From contig CAYULW010000003.1 in NCBI GenBank assembly GCA_964445815.1, positions 124,001-188,000 of the forward strand: a stretch of 64,000 nt of DNA, given 5' to 3'. Made by a program: the position numbers and the translations under genes. Source of the DNA: CAYULW01 sp964445815 (GTDB lineage: Bacteria > Bacteroidota > Bacteroidia > Flavobacteriales_E > Vicingaceae). Positions 26,936 through 36,501 of the stretch are shown here, in pieces; positions within the stretch are counted from its first letter, which is position 1; each line of letters opens with the position of its first letter. Below the pieces are notes generated by a model. The model was not told the DNA's origin, did not search any database, and was given only the letters and a program-made list of their open reading frames with translations.

Positions 26936-28315
26936 ATGCGACGTTTAGCACTTTTTTCGATACTTATAATTTCGGTCTGCTTTATAAAGGCTCAGAACTT
27001 TGTGCCTAATGGAGGATTTGAAAATTGGACCACATCTAGCTATGAAACTCTGGATAATTATGTAACAGAAGTAGGGTTTGCTTATTTCCTGCTTGGAAGC
27101 ACGACTACTTTTAAGTCGACCGATGCTCAGAATGGTAATTTTTCTGTCAGAATGGAAACCAAAACAAATGGCAGTGATACAATTTTTGGTTTTTTGACTT
27201 CAGGAGATTTTGATAGAGATAATGGATATCCATACTCTCAAAGGCCTGACTCTTTAATCGGTTATTATAAGTGTGACATACAACCGGGAGATACCGGATA
27301 TGTAGTCGTTCGCTTTTCTAGCTTGGGAACCATCTTTAGTTTCAATGTAAAGTCATTTGTGGGCACTCAAAATTCTTGGACAAGATTTGCAATGCCTTTA
27401 AATGTTCCATTGACTCCTGATTCCATGTTTTTTGCGGCTGTGGCGAGTAATGCAATCAATGAAATTGGAATTACACCCGGAAGTTGGTTGATGTTAGATA
27501 ATGTTAGCTTTACAGGAACGGGAATTACTCAAGGTGTCTTAAATGGTGATTTTGAAAACTGGACACCCGTGAATATCGAAAATCCTGATGATTGGTCACC
27601 TATAAATTTATATGCTTCTACCCAAGGTCAATTATCTGCAACCAAGACTTCTGATAGCTATGCAGGAAACTTTGCTTTAAGATTGGAAACAATTGCATTT
27701 AGAGATGATACACTTGGTTTGATCACAAATGGACAATTTGCCAACGACTCGATTATCGGTGGTCATCCCTTTTCTATTGTATTTGATACATTAATCGGTT
27801 ATTATAAGTATTCTCCTGTTGGATTAGACACTGCAGCTGTAGGACTGACCTTTACAAAAAATGGAAACGCAATTGGTAGATTCTACAAAGCATTAACTGC
27901 AAGATCAACTTATGGCCTTTTTGAAGTTCCATTTGTACTGCCGCAAATACCTGATACACTTAGGGTAGATATTGTTTCAAGCGCCGAAGAAGATAAGGTG
28001 GGTTCAACTTTGTTTATTGATGAATTGATTCTGAAATCAATTGTAACTTCATTGAATGTGAAAAATGATTTGGTTCAGAAAGTTGATATTTATCCGAACC
28101 CGATGTCAAATCAATTGAGCATTAATCTTGAATTGAATGATGAAGCTGACTTTTTCTTAATTGATGGAATGGGCAGAGAATATTGGAAAAAGATGAATGT
28201 GCTTCCCGGTGAAGTCAGAGAAATTATTGATGCAGAACAATTGCCTTCAGGCATGTATTTTTTAAGAATAATTGCAGGTGATGTCAAGGCACATTACAAG
28301 GTGATTAAAGATTGA
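26936..28315 (+). CDS. Secreted two-domain protein with T9SS type A sorting domain
   Basis: A protein of 459 residues with a signal peptide (RRLALFSILIISVCFIKAQ). Two related domains follow, each opening with NGxFENWT (NGGFENWTTSSYE near residue 24 and NGDFENWTPVNIE near 203) and each holding a LIGYYKxxxxxxD motif. They look like duplicated jelly-roll or carbohydrate-binding-type modules. The last 80 residues form a type A T9SS signal: VDIYPNPMSNQLSINL, then FLIDGMGREYW, then LPSGMYFLRII and a basic VIKD end. It would be exported to the cell surface or medium. A TAACTTTA box 15 bases before the ATG, with TTG 18 bases further up, could be its promoter. Confidence 0.85.
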   Translation: MRRLALFSILIISVCFIKAQNFVPNGGFENWTTSSYETLDNYVTEVGFAYFLLGSTTTFKSTDAQNGNFSVRMETKTNGSDTIFGFLTSGDFDRDNGYPYSQRPDSLIGYYKCDIQPGDTGYVVVRFSSLGTIFSFNVKSFVGTQNSWTRFAMPLNVPLTPDSMFFAAVASNAINEIGITPGSWLMLDNVSFTGTGITQGVLNGDFENWTPVNIENPDDWSPINLYASTQGQLSATKTSDSYAGNFALRLETIAFRDDTLGLITNGQFANDSIIGGHPFSIVFDTLIGYYKYSPVGLDTAAVGLTFTKNGNAIGRFYKALTARSTYGLFEVPFVLPQIPDTLRVDIVSSAEEDKVGSTLFIDELILKSIVTSLNVKNDLVQKVDIYPNPMSNQLSINLELNDEADFFLIDGMGREYWKKMNVLPGEVREIIDAEQLPSGMYFLRIIAGDVKAHYKVIKD

Positions 28316-28322
28316 CCTCAAG

Positions 28323-28354
28323 TTTGGAATTGGAGTGTGCTTCAAGTAATTTTG
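28323..28354 (+). promoter_or_regulatory. Bacteroidota-type promoter for P5C dehydrogenase
   Basis: TTTG at 28323-28326, a 20-base spacer, then TAATTTTG at 28347-28354 followed by C. The -7 box is the same TAATTTTGC as that of icmF. The ATG is 23 bases downstream. Confidence 0.7.
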
Positions 28355-28377
28355 CCCCTCATTAAAATTCTAAAAGC

Positions 28378-30000
28378 ATGTCAAACGCAATATTTCATCC
28401 GCCTGTAGCGGTTAATGAACCCATACTAACCTACGCACCCGGAACTCCGGAAAGAGAGGAACTTCAAAAAACAGTAAAGAAGTTCAGAGCTGAAGAAGCA
28501 GATATTCCAATGTTTATTGGAGGTAAAGAGGTGAGAACAGGAAATAAAGTGTCCATGCATCCTCCTTATGATCATCAACACAATCTAGGACATTATCATA
28601 GAGGAGATAAAAGCCATGTTGAAGCTTCCATTAATGCAGCTCTTGCAGCAAAAGAAGGATGGGCAAATTTGCCATGGGAACAGCGAGCATCCGTTTTCTT
28701 GAAGGCTGCGGAATTGGCAGCAGGGCCTTATAGACAGAAACTGAACGGAGCAACCATGTTGGCGCAGTCTAAAAATGCTTTTCAAGCTGAAATTGACTCT
28801 GCCTGTGAATTGATTGACTTTTTGAGATTTAATGTAGAATACATGCGTCAAATCTATTCTGAGCAGCCTGAATCTTCTGAGGGCGTTTGGAATCGACTAG
28901 AGTATCGTCCATTGGAAGGCTTCATTTTTGCCATCACTCCTTTTAATTTTACGGCTATTGCAGGTAATTTGTCTGCCAGCCCTGCAATGATGGGTAATAC
29001 GATCGTATGGAAACCTGCTGATTCTCAAATCTACTCGGCTTGGGTGATTATGGAATTGTTTAGAGAAGCAGGTCTGCCAGATGGAGTTATTAACTTGATT
29101 TATACTGATGGGCCAGATGCTGGTGAGGTGATTTTTAACCATCCTGAGTTTGCAGGACTTCATTTTACAGGTTCAACATCCGTATTTCAACACCTTTGGA
29201 AAACAATTGGAAACAATATAGAGAAATACAAGTCTTACCCAAGAATAGTTGGAGAAACAGGAGGTAAAGACTTTATTATGGTTCATAATTCTTCCAATTC
29301 CAAAGAAGTTGCAACAGCCATGACAAGAGGATCATTCGAATTTCAGGGGCAAAAATGTTCGGCGGCGAGTCGTGCTTACATACCTAGATCCTTATGGGGG
29401 GAAGTAAAGGAGTATATTTTGGATGATATTAAATCCTTTAAAATGGGCTCACCTGAAGATTTTAGCAACTTTATTAATGCAGTGATTGATGAGAAAGCTT
29501 TTGATAAAATTGCCTCTTATATTGATGATGCAAAAGCAGCTTCAAATGCCGAGATCATTGCAGGAGGAAGTTATGATAAGTCGAAAGGCTACTTCATAGA
29601 GCCAACGGTGATTTTAACTTCAGATCCAAAGTTCAGAACCATGTGCGAAGAAATCTTTGGTCCGGTATTGACTGTTTTCGTTTATGAAGACAAAGATTTT
29701 GATGAAACCTTAAAACTGGTTGATGATAACAGTTATGCATTAACAGGTGCAATTTTTGCAAAAGATAGAGCAGTGTTAGATCACATGTGTAAAGCACTTC
29801 AAAATGCTGCGGGTAACTTTTACATTAACGATAAACCTACAGGAGCAGTCGTCGGTCAACAACCATTTGGTGGTGGACGTAAGTCAGGAACAAACGATAA
29901 AGCAGGGGCCATGCAGAATTTAATGCGATGGATTTCAGCACGTACCATGAAGGAAACCTTTGTGCCCGCTACAGATTACAGATATCCATTTTTAGGTTAG
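28378..30000 (+). CDS. pruA: 1-pyrroline-5-carboxylate dehydrogenase (L-glutamate gamma-semialdehyde dehydrogenase)
   Basis: A protein of 540 residues in the aldehyde dehydrogenase superfamily, the length of the stand-alone P5CDH. It oxidises glutamate semialdehyde to glutamate with NAD+, the last step of proline catabolism. Visible motifs: ITPFNFTAIAGNLSASPAMM, the catalytic general base Glu in VGETGGKDF (about E293), the catalytic Cys in GQKCSAASRAYIP (about C327), EEIFGPVLTVFVYED, and the C-terminal QQPFGGGRKSGTNDKAG. The N-terminal FHPPVAVNEPILTYAPGTPE is typical of eukaryote-like and Bacteroidota P5CDH. It has its own promoter and a strong terminator just after it, so it is probably monocistronic. 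No proline dehydrogenase gene is adjacent. Confidence 0.93.
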   Translation: MSNAIFHPPVAVNEPILTYAPGTPEREELQKTVKKFRAEEADIPMFIGGKEVRTGNKVSMHPPYDHQHNLGHYHRGDKSHVEASINAALAAKEGWANLPWEQRASVFLKAAELAAGPYRQKLNGATMLAQSKNAFQAEIDSACELIDFLRFNVEYMRQIYSEQPESSEGVWNRLEYRPLEGFIFAITPFNFTAIAGNLSASPAMMGNTIVWKPADSQIYSAWVIMELFREAGLPDGVINLIYTDGPDAGEVIFNHPEFAGLHFTGSTSVFQHLWKTIGNNIEKYKSYPRIVGETGGKDFIMVHNSSNSKEVATAMTRGSFEFQGQKCSAASRAYIPRSLWGEVKEYILDDIKSFKMGSPEDFSNFINAVIDEKAFDKIASYIDDAKAASNAEIIAGGSYDKSKGYFIEPTVILTSDPKFRTMCEEIFGPVLTVFVYEDKDFDETLKLVDDNSYALTGAIFAKDRAVLDHMCKALQNAAGNFYINDKPTGAVVGQQPFGGGRKSGTNDKAGAMQNLMRWISARTMKETFVPATDYRYPFLG

Positions 30001-30022
30001 ATAGCTTATCATAAGGAAACTA

Positions 30023-30057
30023 ACAAAAGGCTGTTGAATCATTCAACAGTCTTTTGT
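30023..30057. terminator. Strong hairpin terminator after pruA
   Basis: A 16-bp stem with one G-U wobble and a 3-base loop: ACAAAAGGCTGTTGAA pairs with TTCAACAGTCTTTTGT. The 3' arm contains a T run (TCTTTT). It begins 22 bases after the pruA stop and ends before the next start. Confidence 0.8.
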
Positions 30058-30091
30058 GCTTATAAGGACTTGTATAAATGACCTTTGAGTT

Positions 30092-30391
30092 GTGAATTGG
30101 AACTGGAAATACCTTAAATACTTCAAGAATAAGTATGCCATTACGCTATTGATTTTCATTGTTTGGGTAGCTTTTTTTGATGAGAATAAGTTGGTTACCC
30201 AATTCCAATATCGTATAGAGCTTGGTAAGCTAGAAGAAGAAAAAGCATTTTACCTAGAAGAGATCAAAAAGATCAACGAAGACTTGGAGGAACTTCGATC
30301 AGATCCTAAGACTTTAGAGAAGTTTGCACGTGAAAAATACCTCATGAAAAAGGACAATGAAGTTCTTTTTGTTATTGTTGAAGAAGACTAG
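30092..30391 (+). CDS. FtsB/DivIC-like septum formation initiator
   Basis: A protein of 99 residues. A short cytoplasmic N-terminus precedes one membrane helix (YAITLLIFIVWVAFF, about 16-30). A coiled coil of about 45 residues follows (LGKLEEEKAFYLEEIKKINE, then LEELRSDPKTLEKFAREKY). The ending KFAREKYLMKKDNEVLFVI is the signature of the FtsB/DivIC family, which joins FtsL/FtsQ in the divisome. The GTG at 30092 is the first possible start, since a TGA lies two codons upstream in frame. It converges with fumarylacetoacetase, with one base between the stops. Confidence 0.85.
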   Translation: MNWNWKYLKYFKNKYAITLLIFIVWVAFFDENKLVTQFQYRIELGKLEEEKAFYLEEIKKINEDLEELRSDPKTLEKFAREKYLMKKDNEVLFVIVEED

Positions 30392-30392
30392 C

Positions 30393-31667
30393 CTATTTTA
30401 CCGGCAGTATTTTTGTGCTGACTTCACCAAAACCAACTCTTACATTCTCACGCTGACAATAGCCTAGCATGATCACAGTGTCATTATCTTGGATGAACTT
30501 GCGGGTATCTCCATTGCTAAGCGCTACCGGTTTTGTTCCTTTCCATGAAAGTTCCAACATAGAGCCAAAAGAATCAGGTGTAGGACCACTAATGGTACCT
30601 GAAGCATAAACATCTCCACAATTGATGTTACAGCCGTTTATAGTATGGTGTGCTAACTGTTGATTTTGATTCCAATACATGTATTTGTAATTGGATTTGC
30701 AAACTGTACTACCTTGTTCATTTTCAGGTTGAATCAATACCTCCAACTCAATATCAATATTTTTATCCCCCTTGTATTCTAGGTAGGGAAACACCTTAGG
30801 ATCTTGTTCCGGTCCTTTTACTCTGAAATTTTCCAAAGCATCTAAAGTTACAACCCATGCAGACATAGAAGAACCGAAGTTCTTAGCTAAGAATGGTCCC
30901 AATGGTACATATTCCCACTTCTGAATGTCTCTTGCAGACCAGTCATTGAACAAGACCATTCCAAAGATATACTCATCTGCCTCTTCAGTAGAGATACTAT
31001 CACCAAGTGCTTTACCTTGGTAGGTAATGAAAGCCATTTCCAGTTCAAAGTCAACCAGTTTAGATGGCCCGAAGACAGGTGGTTCTTGATCATTTGGTTT
31101 TTGCTGTCCTTTTGGGCGATGTAGCGGAGTACCTGATAAAACAATAGATGAAGAACGACCATGGTAACCAACAGGTATGTGTTTCCAATTTGGTAATAAA
31201 GCATTGTTCGGATCTCTAAACATGGTGCCTACATTCGTTGCATGCTCTATACTTGAATAAAAGTCGGTATAGTCTCCAATCTCAATTGGTAATAGGTTTT
31301 CGATTTGATCAATGGGGATCAATACCTTTTTCAAATCATCCGGTTGATCCTGAATCTCCTTACAATCTTTATCGAACAATGTCGCGATTCGATCTCTGAG
31401 TTTTCGTGTACCTGATTTGCCCAAGCGCATCATGGCATTTAAGCTATTACTGTCAAAGTCCGACTCTGTAAATACCAAACCATTAAGGTAACCCAAGCGA
31501 AGTAGTTCCAAAAGGTCAATGGCAAAATCACCTATTCTACTTGCAACACGTGGGTTTAGTGTGGAATTATGAATGATGCCAAAGGGTATGTTTTGAATGC
31601 TGAAGTCGGATTCAGGAGATACCTCTATAAAGGAAATTCTGCTTAAGTCGTTTGCTAAAATGTTCAT
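30393..31667 (-). CDS. fahA: Fumarylacetoacetase
   Basis: About 424 residues from the ATG at 31667. The enzyme hydrolyses fumarylacetoacetate to fumarate and acetoacetate, the final step of tyrosine/homogentisate degradation. Recognisable features: FSIQNIPFGIIHN at the N-terminus, DYTDFYSSIEHATNVGTMFR (metal- and substrate-binding region), PVGYHGRSSSIVLSGTPLHR, ELEMAFITY with a metal-binding Glu, VLFNDWSARDIQKWEYVPLG, FLAKNFGSSMSAWVV and GTISGPTPDSFGSMLELSW. The frame is open 21 codons further to 31730, but family members begin near this Met. No other genes of the tyrosine pathway are nearby. Confidence 0.92.
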   Translation of the reverse strand: MNILANDLSRISFIEVSPESDFSIQNIPFGIIHNSTLNPRVASRIGDFAIDLLELLRLGYLNGLVFTESDFDSNSLNAMMRLGKSGTRKLRDRIATLFDKDCKEIQDQPDDLKKVLIPIDQIENLLPIEIGDYTDFYSSIEHATNVGTMFRDPNNALLPNWKHIPVGYHGRSSSIVLSGTPLHRPKGQQKPNDQEPPVFGPSKLVDFELEMAFITYQGKALGDSISTEEADEYIFGMVLFNDWSARDIQKWEYVPLGPFLAKNFGSSMSAWVVTLDALENFRVKGPEQDPKVFPYLEYKGDKNIDIELEVLIQPENEQGSTVCKSNYKYMYWNQNQQLAHHTINGCNINCGDVYASGTISGPTPDSFGSMLELSWKGTKPVALSNGDTRKFIQDNDTVIMLGYCQRENVRVGFGEVSTKILPVK

Positions 31668-31849
31668 GCTCAAAAGTTCGATGTTTCTGCAAAATAAATC
31701 ATCTAAATTCAAAACTGATCCATTATGCAACCAATAAAATTCCTTTTTCGTCTAAATTCATGTTGCTTGATAGAGCTAGGCAAAAATTAACCTTGCGATA
31801 TCGAAGCAGTATATTTAAATTAGCGCAACTTTTACATAACGTTTTCTAA

Positions 31850-34800
31850 ATGAGAAAAATTCTACTAGTTCTTATAGCGATCATTGGCTTAGGTCAAATA
31901 AACTCTGTTAATGCACAGACTCCTCCGCCATCTCTTACAAAAACCCTGTTTATTGAAAAATTTGATTCTGCTCAGGTGGGTCAGCCACCATGGAGGGACA
32001 TGAGGCGTTACACGATAAACAATCCCTTGGCCCCTACGGTATATGATGATACTTTGCCTACATGGGACTCAACTTCTGAGATTACAAGATTAAATTCACC
32101 TTTTGCCATGTGGGATACGGTGGGTTTTGGTAACATTTCTTATTTAGAGTCTCCGAAATTTGCTTTGATGGGTTCAATTAGTATTGGTGTGGCTTTTGAT
32201 CAAATATGTTACATTGACATTTTCGACAATGCCCGTTTAGAAGTCAGATTCGATAATGGTCCGTGGAGAAGAACCGGCCCTGCGACTTACACGGGAAATT
32301 CATTCCTTGATTTTGACAGTAGTTTTTCAAAGACGAGTCGCCCCAATCCTAATTCGCCAACATTTTGGAGACTTGGAAATGATACCAATTTTATATTTTC
32401 AAAAAATACCAATGCTTGGGTAACTGAAAATTTTGATTTAACTATTTATAAAGATGAAGTTGCCGCGCAAAATGGTGGAATAGATCCTGATTCCATGCAG
32501 ATTAGATTCTCGTTGGAGGATGATCCGGGAAGTAATTTGGGTAGAGTGGGGGAGCATATATGGTATTTAGATAATATAGAAGTAAGAGGAGCTCCATGTG
32601 AATTGGTGCCACCGTCTATTGATTTGTCTAAACCTTCTCTTTATCTGGATGAGTACATAGGAACGGTTTATTATACCGGCCCCTACGATTTTACTGCCAG
32701 AATTTTAGATCAGTCAACTATTGATTCAGCATTTGTTCGTTATATTATAAGGAGAGGAGGCGTAACAATAGTAGAGGATACTGCCGGAATGGCATTCATA
32801 GGAGCGGGTGACTTTTCAGGATTAATTCCCAATACGAATGTGCAGATAGGTGATTCCATTTATTGGCAAGTGGTTGCGATTGACGCGAGCCCATGTGCAA
32901 ACACATCGAGATTACCTTCTACGGGAATGAATGCATTTCAGGTACGGGGTAATATCCCAAAAGGTTGCTCCTCAGCGCCTGTAGCTAATTTTCCTTATTA
33001 TCAGACTTTCAATAGCGGCAACTTTACAGTTGGTCAAAGCGGTATACTGGGAGAAGATTGGTCAAATACTTCAGGAGACTTTCATGAATGGTGGATAAAC
33101 AGTGGCCCTACGACGGCAGATTCTACAGGACCCTCTGATGATTATCCCGGTAATGGTAAATACATCTATCTTTCCGGTGATGGCTTTGTCAATAAGGTGG
33201 GGGTATTATTGACTCCTTGTTTCGACTTTTACGAATTGCAGAGTGGTTTGATTCGTTTTTATGTCAACATGAATACCCGAGGTGGAGATACTATTCATAT
33301 GGATTTGTATGATCCAGATGATTTATCCATTTCTCCGGACGGAGGATACATCAACGATGTGATTACACCGATAAGTGGGAATAAAGGCGATGAGTGGTTG
33401 CCGATTGAATTAAATACATACGATTACAGGGATAAAGTAGTACAATTAAGATTCAGGGGGCAAACCAATTCAGGTGGATTTAGAGGGGATATGGCGATAG
33501 ATTCATTTAAAGTAGAATATTCTCCAATCTGCGATTTGAGGGCAGATGTAGTCACTACTTCAATATATAATCCCATCGGTTTTTCAGATAGACCGATATT
33601 GACCTTACGAAATCTGGGAGCAACTCCGGCTACTTCTGCAACTTTAACATATTTGATTGAGGAGCAACAGCCGGATGGTTCTTACATGGTCATTGTTAAT
33701 GCTATCTCTGAAAATTGGACAGGTAATTTACCTCCTAATGGAACTGTTGATTATACATTTACAACACCTTATTCTGTCCCAAAAGGAAGGTACAGGATAC
33801 GCACCTATATTACTTCAACATGTAATGAAATCCTTCTTAATGATACTACAGTGGTACAATCGCAAGGCTTACGTCAATTTTCAGCAGATTTGTTTGTTGA
33901 TCACTTTGATACAACAGAATATTGGACAAGAGATCCGAGTTCGATAAAGATTGATGGAGTAGTTTATCAGGGGAATATTTGGGAGAAAGGAACGCCTAAT
34001 TACGCTTCAACCAATACGGCTTTTTCTGTTCCTAATTCATGGGATATCAACCTTAATGCCGGTTATGCAGGAAATGGAACGATTATTCAATTAATCAGCC
34101 CTTTCTTTGACTTTTCGGCTAAAGATAGTGTGGTCTTGAGTTTTTATAACAATAGATTCCTACCTGAATTTCAAGATGGCGTTTGGCTGGAGGCTTCTTT
34201 TGATAGGGGAGTGACATGGTTCTCGGTTGAAGATACTACTGACCCTAAACGAAAGAACTGGTATAATTCAACAGTTGAAGGAGCTACACGTGTCTTCTCC
34301 AAGGATTCGCGTGCCATTGGAAACATTCAGTCGGGATGGATTTATTCGGAGATGTTATTGCCCGATACTTTTGATTTTGAACAGGAAGTTCTTTTCAGAT
34401 ATAATTTCTATTCGGAGTCCAGAGATGGTGGAAGTACAGGGATGAGTATCGACAATTTTGAGTTGTATCAGCAACGCTTAACAGATGCTCATGTAATGAG
34501 AGTTGTTAAGCCAATTACAGATTGTGACTTAAGGGTAGATCATAAAATTGCGGCCATCTTTATGAATAAAGGAACTGATACTCTTGAGAACATACCTGTG
34601 GAGTATACTGTTAATGGACCTGTAGGACAACAAGTAAAACTTGATACCATCTTCAGAAAATTGGGGCCAAGAGATACCTTAAAACATCTATCAGTCCCCA
34701 CTTTTGATTTTACAGCTATTGGGGATTACAGAGTCATAGTAAAAACAAATTACCCCGGAGAGGATAGACCTGATAATGATACGGCATCAAGATTTGTAGA

Positions 34801-36451
34801 GCATATAGATGGTTGCTACTTCACCTTAGAGCTTGCGGTAACAGATGCAATTGATGACTCCAACCGATGGGAATTGACATATACTAATGGAACAAGAGAA
34901 TACAGGCAATATCAGACATTCTCTGAATTGACTCCAAGTTCAATTAATACCCAATTGATATGTGTCAAAACGGGAGGATCAGATGCAACCTTCATTCTAG
35001 GAGATAATCATTTGGGGCCTCAATTTATGGATCCGAATACAATTAACAATTTCTCAATGTTTGCCTATAATGGGAAAGAAGATACCATTTTTGTAAACTT
35101 CGAAAGAGGAACCATTGCTGCTCCTGTAATTAAATTCTTTTGGGATTGTCCTCCTCAACGCTCTGCTGAGTTGTTGAACATAAGATTAGATGAGGGACGC
35201 AAGGTTTTTCCTAGAGCAAAAGATTATCAGTTTGATGTCATTTTCCGTAACGATGGTTTAGACAGTATACACACCTTAGATTTAACCTTGCAAATAGATA
35301 ATGAGACTCCTATCGTTAAAAATTTGGAATTTGATACCTTGACAGGTTGGCCCGATGGCTTAAAATACCAAAGAAGGAAACTAGAAAATTTTGGGCTTCA
35401 TTATTTGGCTCCGGGTATTCATACTTTGACTGCATATACATCAGACCCAAATGATAGTCTTGATTTAAAGATGGAGAATGATACTTTAATAAAGCGATTT
35501 GTAGTTGAGAGTATCGTGGATCCGGATAATTTCGACACATTGTTCCCAGGGCAATTTTGTGAAAACTTTGAAAACCCAGATACATTGAGTTGGGTTTCCA
35601 TGAACCCTTATACCTACAGGCAAGATGATTTATCTTTTGAATTAGGGACACCTTCTACAGATAGCTTACGAATGGCATATAGTGGAAATAATGCATGGGT
35701 TACAGATCTTGATTCGGCCTACAGAGCATTTGATTCAGCCTCTGTTGTTTCTCCTTTTATAAAACTGAGAAAAGATAGCTGTTATCGATTAGAATTTTGG
35801 CATAATTATGTGTTTGATGATATTTATCACGATGGTGGTCATGTTCAAATAAGTATTGACTCGGGTTTAACTTGGAAGACAATGTTGTCTAATGGAGATA
35901 CCACAGAAACGGAGTTTCAAAAAAATTGGAATAATGCGGACTTCATTGTTGCGATTCCAAATGATAATGATCCATTAGCCAATGGTGGTTGGACCGGTAT
36001 TTCTGATGGTTGGGTTCAATCTTGGAATGTGGTTCCTTCTTATAAGGAATCGAATACCATCTTTAGATGGAGGTCTGAGTCTGATGGTGTCGACTCTTCA
36101 GATGGATGGGCAATAGATGATGTGTGTATAAAAAGAGTGAATGCTGCAGGATGCTTCCCTACCGGTATAGAAGGATTTGATAATCGTGAGTCTAAATTTT
36201 TCCTAGGACAAAATATTCCTAATCCGGCCCATAATGAAACGGCAATACCATACTTCCTGCCGGAAGCTGATGAAGTTAATATTATGGTGATGAGTTTGAC
36301 TGGGCAGATTATTTATACCGAGTCCGGATATAGAGTGAGGGGTAATCATCTAATTGAGTTGGAGACAGATCATTTGCCTAATGGAGTATATTTTTATTCC
36401 TTAGAATATCAAGGAAGGCGGACAACTAAAAAAATGATTATTAGCAAGTAA
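31850..36451 (+). CDS. Large secreted protein with T9SS type A sorting domain
   Basis: A protein of 1,533 residues with a signal peptide (RKILLVLIAIIGLGQINSVNA, cleaved before QTPPP). Several jelly-roll/MAM-like segments follow (FEQEVLFRYNFYSES, GWAIDDVCI, IDSGLTWKTML, IDNIEVRGAPCELVPPSI). They alternate with Ig-like or CARDB-like regions (LRNLGATPATSATLTYLI, IAAIFMNKGTDTLENIP). The C-terminal 70 residues are a type A signal: FLGQNIPNPAHNETAIPY, then VMSLTGQIIY, then LPNGVYFYSLEY and KKMIISK. The segment around CELVPPSIDLS is shared with the next gene, so they are tandem paralogues. It is probably an adhesin or secreted surface protein; no enzyme motif is seen. Confidence 0.88.
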   Translation: MRKILLVLIAIIGLGQINSVNAQTPPPSLTKTLFIEKFDSAQVGQPPWRDMRRYTINNPLAPTVYDDTLPTWDSTSEITRLNSPFAMWDTVGFGNISYLESPKFALMGSISIGVAFDQICYIDIFDNARLEVRFDNGPWRRTGPATYTGNSFLDFDSSFSKTSRPNPNSPTFWRLGNDTNFIFSKNTNAWVTENFDLTIYKDEVAAQNGGIDPDSMQIRFSLEDDPGSNLGRVGEHIWYLDNIEVRGAPCELVPPSIDLSKPSLYLDEYIGTVYYTGPYDFTARILDQSTIDSAFVRYIIRRGGVTIVEDTAGMAFIGAGDFSGLIPNTNVQIGDSIYWQVVAIDASPCANTSRLPSTGMNAFQVRGNIPKGCSSAPVANFPYYQTFNSGNFTVGQSGILGEDWSNTSGDFHEWWINSGPTTADSTGPSDDYPGNGKYIYLSGDGFVNKVGVLLTPCFDFYELQSGLIRFYVNMNTRGGDTIHMDLYDPDDLSISPDGGYINDVITPISGNKGDEWLPIELNTYDYRDKVVQLRFRGQTNSGGFRGDMAIDSFKVEYSPICDLRADVVTTSIYNPIGFSDRPILTLRNLGATPATSATLTYLIEEQQPDGSYMVIVNAISENWTGNLPPNGTVDYTFTTPYSVPKGRYRIRTYITSTCNEILLNDTTVVQSQGLRQFSADLFVDHFDTTEYWTRDPSSIKIDGVVYQGNIWEKGTPNYASTNTAFSVPNSWDINLNAGYAGNGTIIQLISPFFDFSAKDSVVLSFYNNRFLPEFQDGVWLEASFDRGVTWFSVEDTTDPKRKNWYNSTVEGATRVFSKDSRAIGNIQSGWIYSEMLLPDTFDFEQEVLFRYNFYSESRDGGSTGMSIDNFELYQQRLTDAHVMRVVKPITDCDLRVDHKIAAIFMNKGTDTLENIPVEYTVNGPVGQQVKLDTIFRKLGPRDTLKHLSVPTFDFTAIGDYRVIVKTNYPGEDRPDNDTASRFVEHIDGCYFTLELAVTDAIDDSNRWELTYTNGTREYRQYQTFSELTPSSINTQLICVKTGGSDATFILGDNHLGPQFMDPNTINNFSMFAYNGKEDTIFVNFERGTIAAPVIKFFWDCPPQRSAELLNIRLDEGRKVFPRAKDYQFDVIFRNDGLDSIHTLDLTLQIDNETPIVKNLEFDTLTGWPDGLKYQRRKLENFGLHYLAPGIHTLTAYTSDPNDSLDLKMENDTLIKRFVVESIVDPDNFDTLFPGQFCENFENPDTLSWVSMNPYTYRQDDLSFELGTPSTDSLRMAYSGNNAWVTDLDSAYRAFDSASVVSPFIKLRKDSCYRLEFWHNYVFDDIYHDGGHVQISIDSGLTWKTMLSNGDTTETEFQKNWNNADFIVAIPNDNDPLANGGWTGISDGWVQSWNVVPSYKESNTIFRWRSESDGVDSSDGWAIDDVCIKRVNAAGCFPTGIEGFDNRESKFFLGQNIPNPAHNETAIPYFLPEADEVNIMVMSLTGQIIYTESGYRVRGNHLIELETDHLPNGVYFYSLEYQGRRTTKKMIISK

Positions 36452-36461
36452 ATAAAATCTT

Positions 36462-36484
36462 GAAGTTGGCTTTTGGCCAACTTC
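36462..36484 (+). terminator. Hairpin between two T9SS paralogues
   Basis: GAAGTTGGC and GCCAACTTC form a perfect 9-bp stem around a 5-base loop (TTTTG), followed by TTTAATTT. It starts 10 bases after one stop codon and ends 17 bases before the next gene's ATG, leaving no room for a separate promoter. It may act as a partial terminator (attenuator) or an mRNA-stabilising hairpin. Confidence 0.65.
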
Positions 36485-36501
36485 TTTAATTTAATAAGCT
36501 T

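Noticed and set aside
31668..31730. N-terminal extension of fumarylacetoacetase to 31730
   Set aside because: The extra 21 residues do not resemble the family N-terminus, which begins near the Met at 31667.
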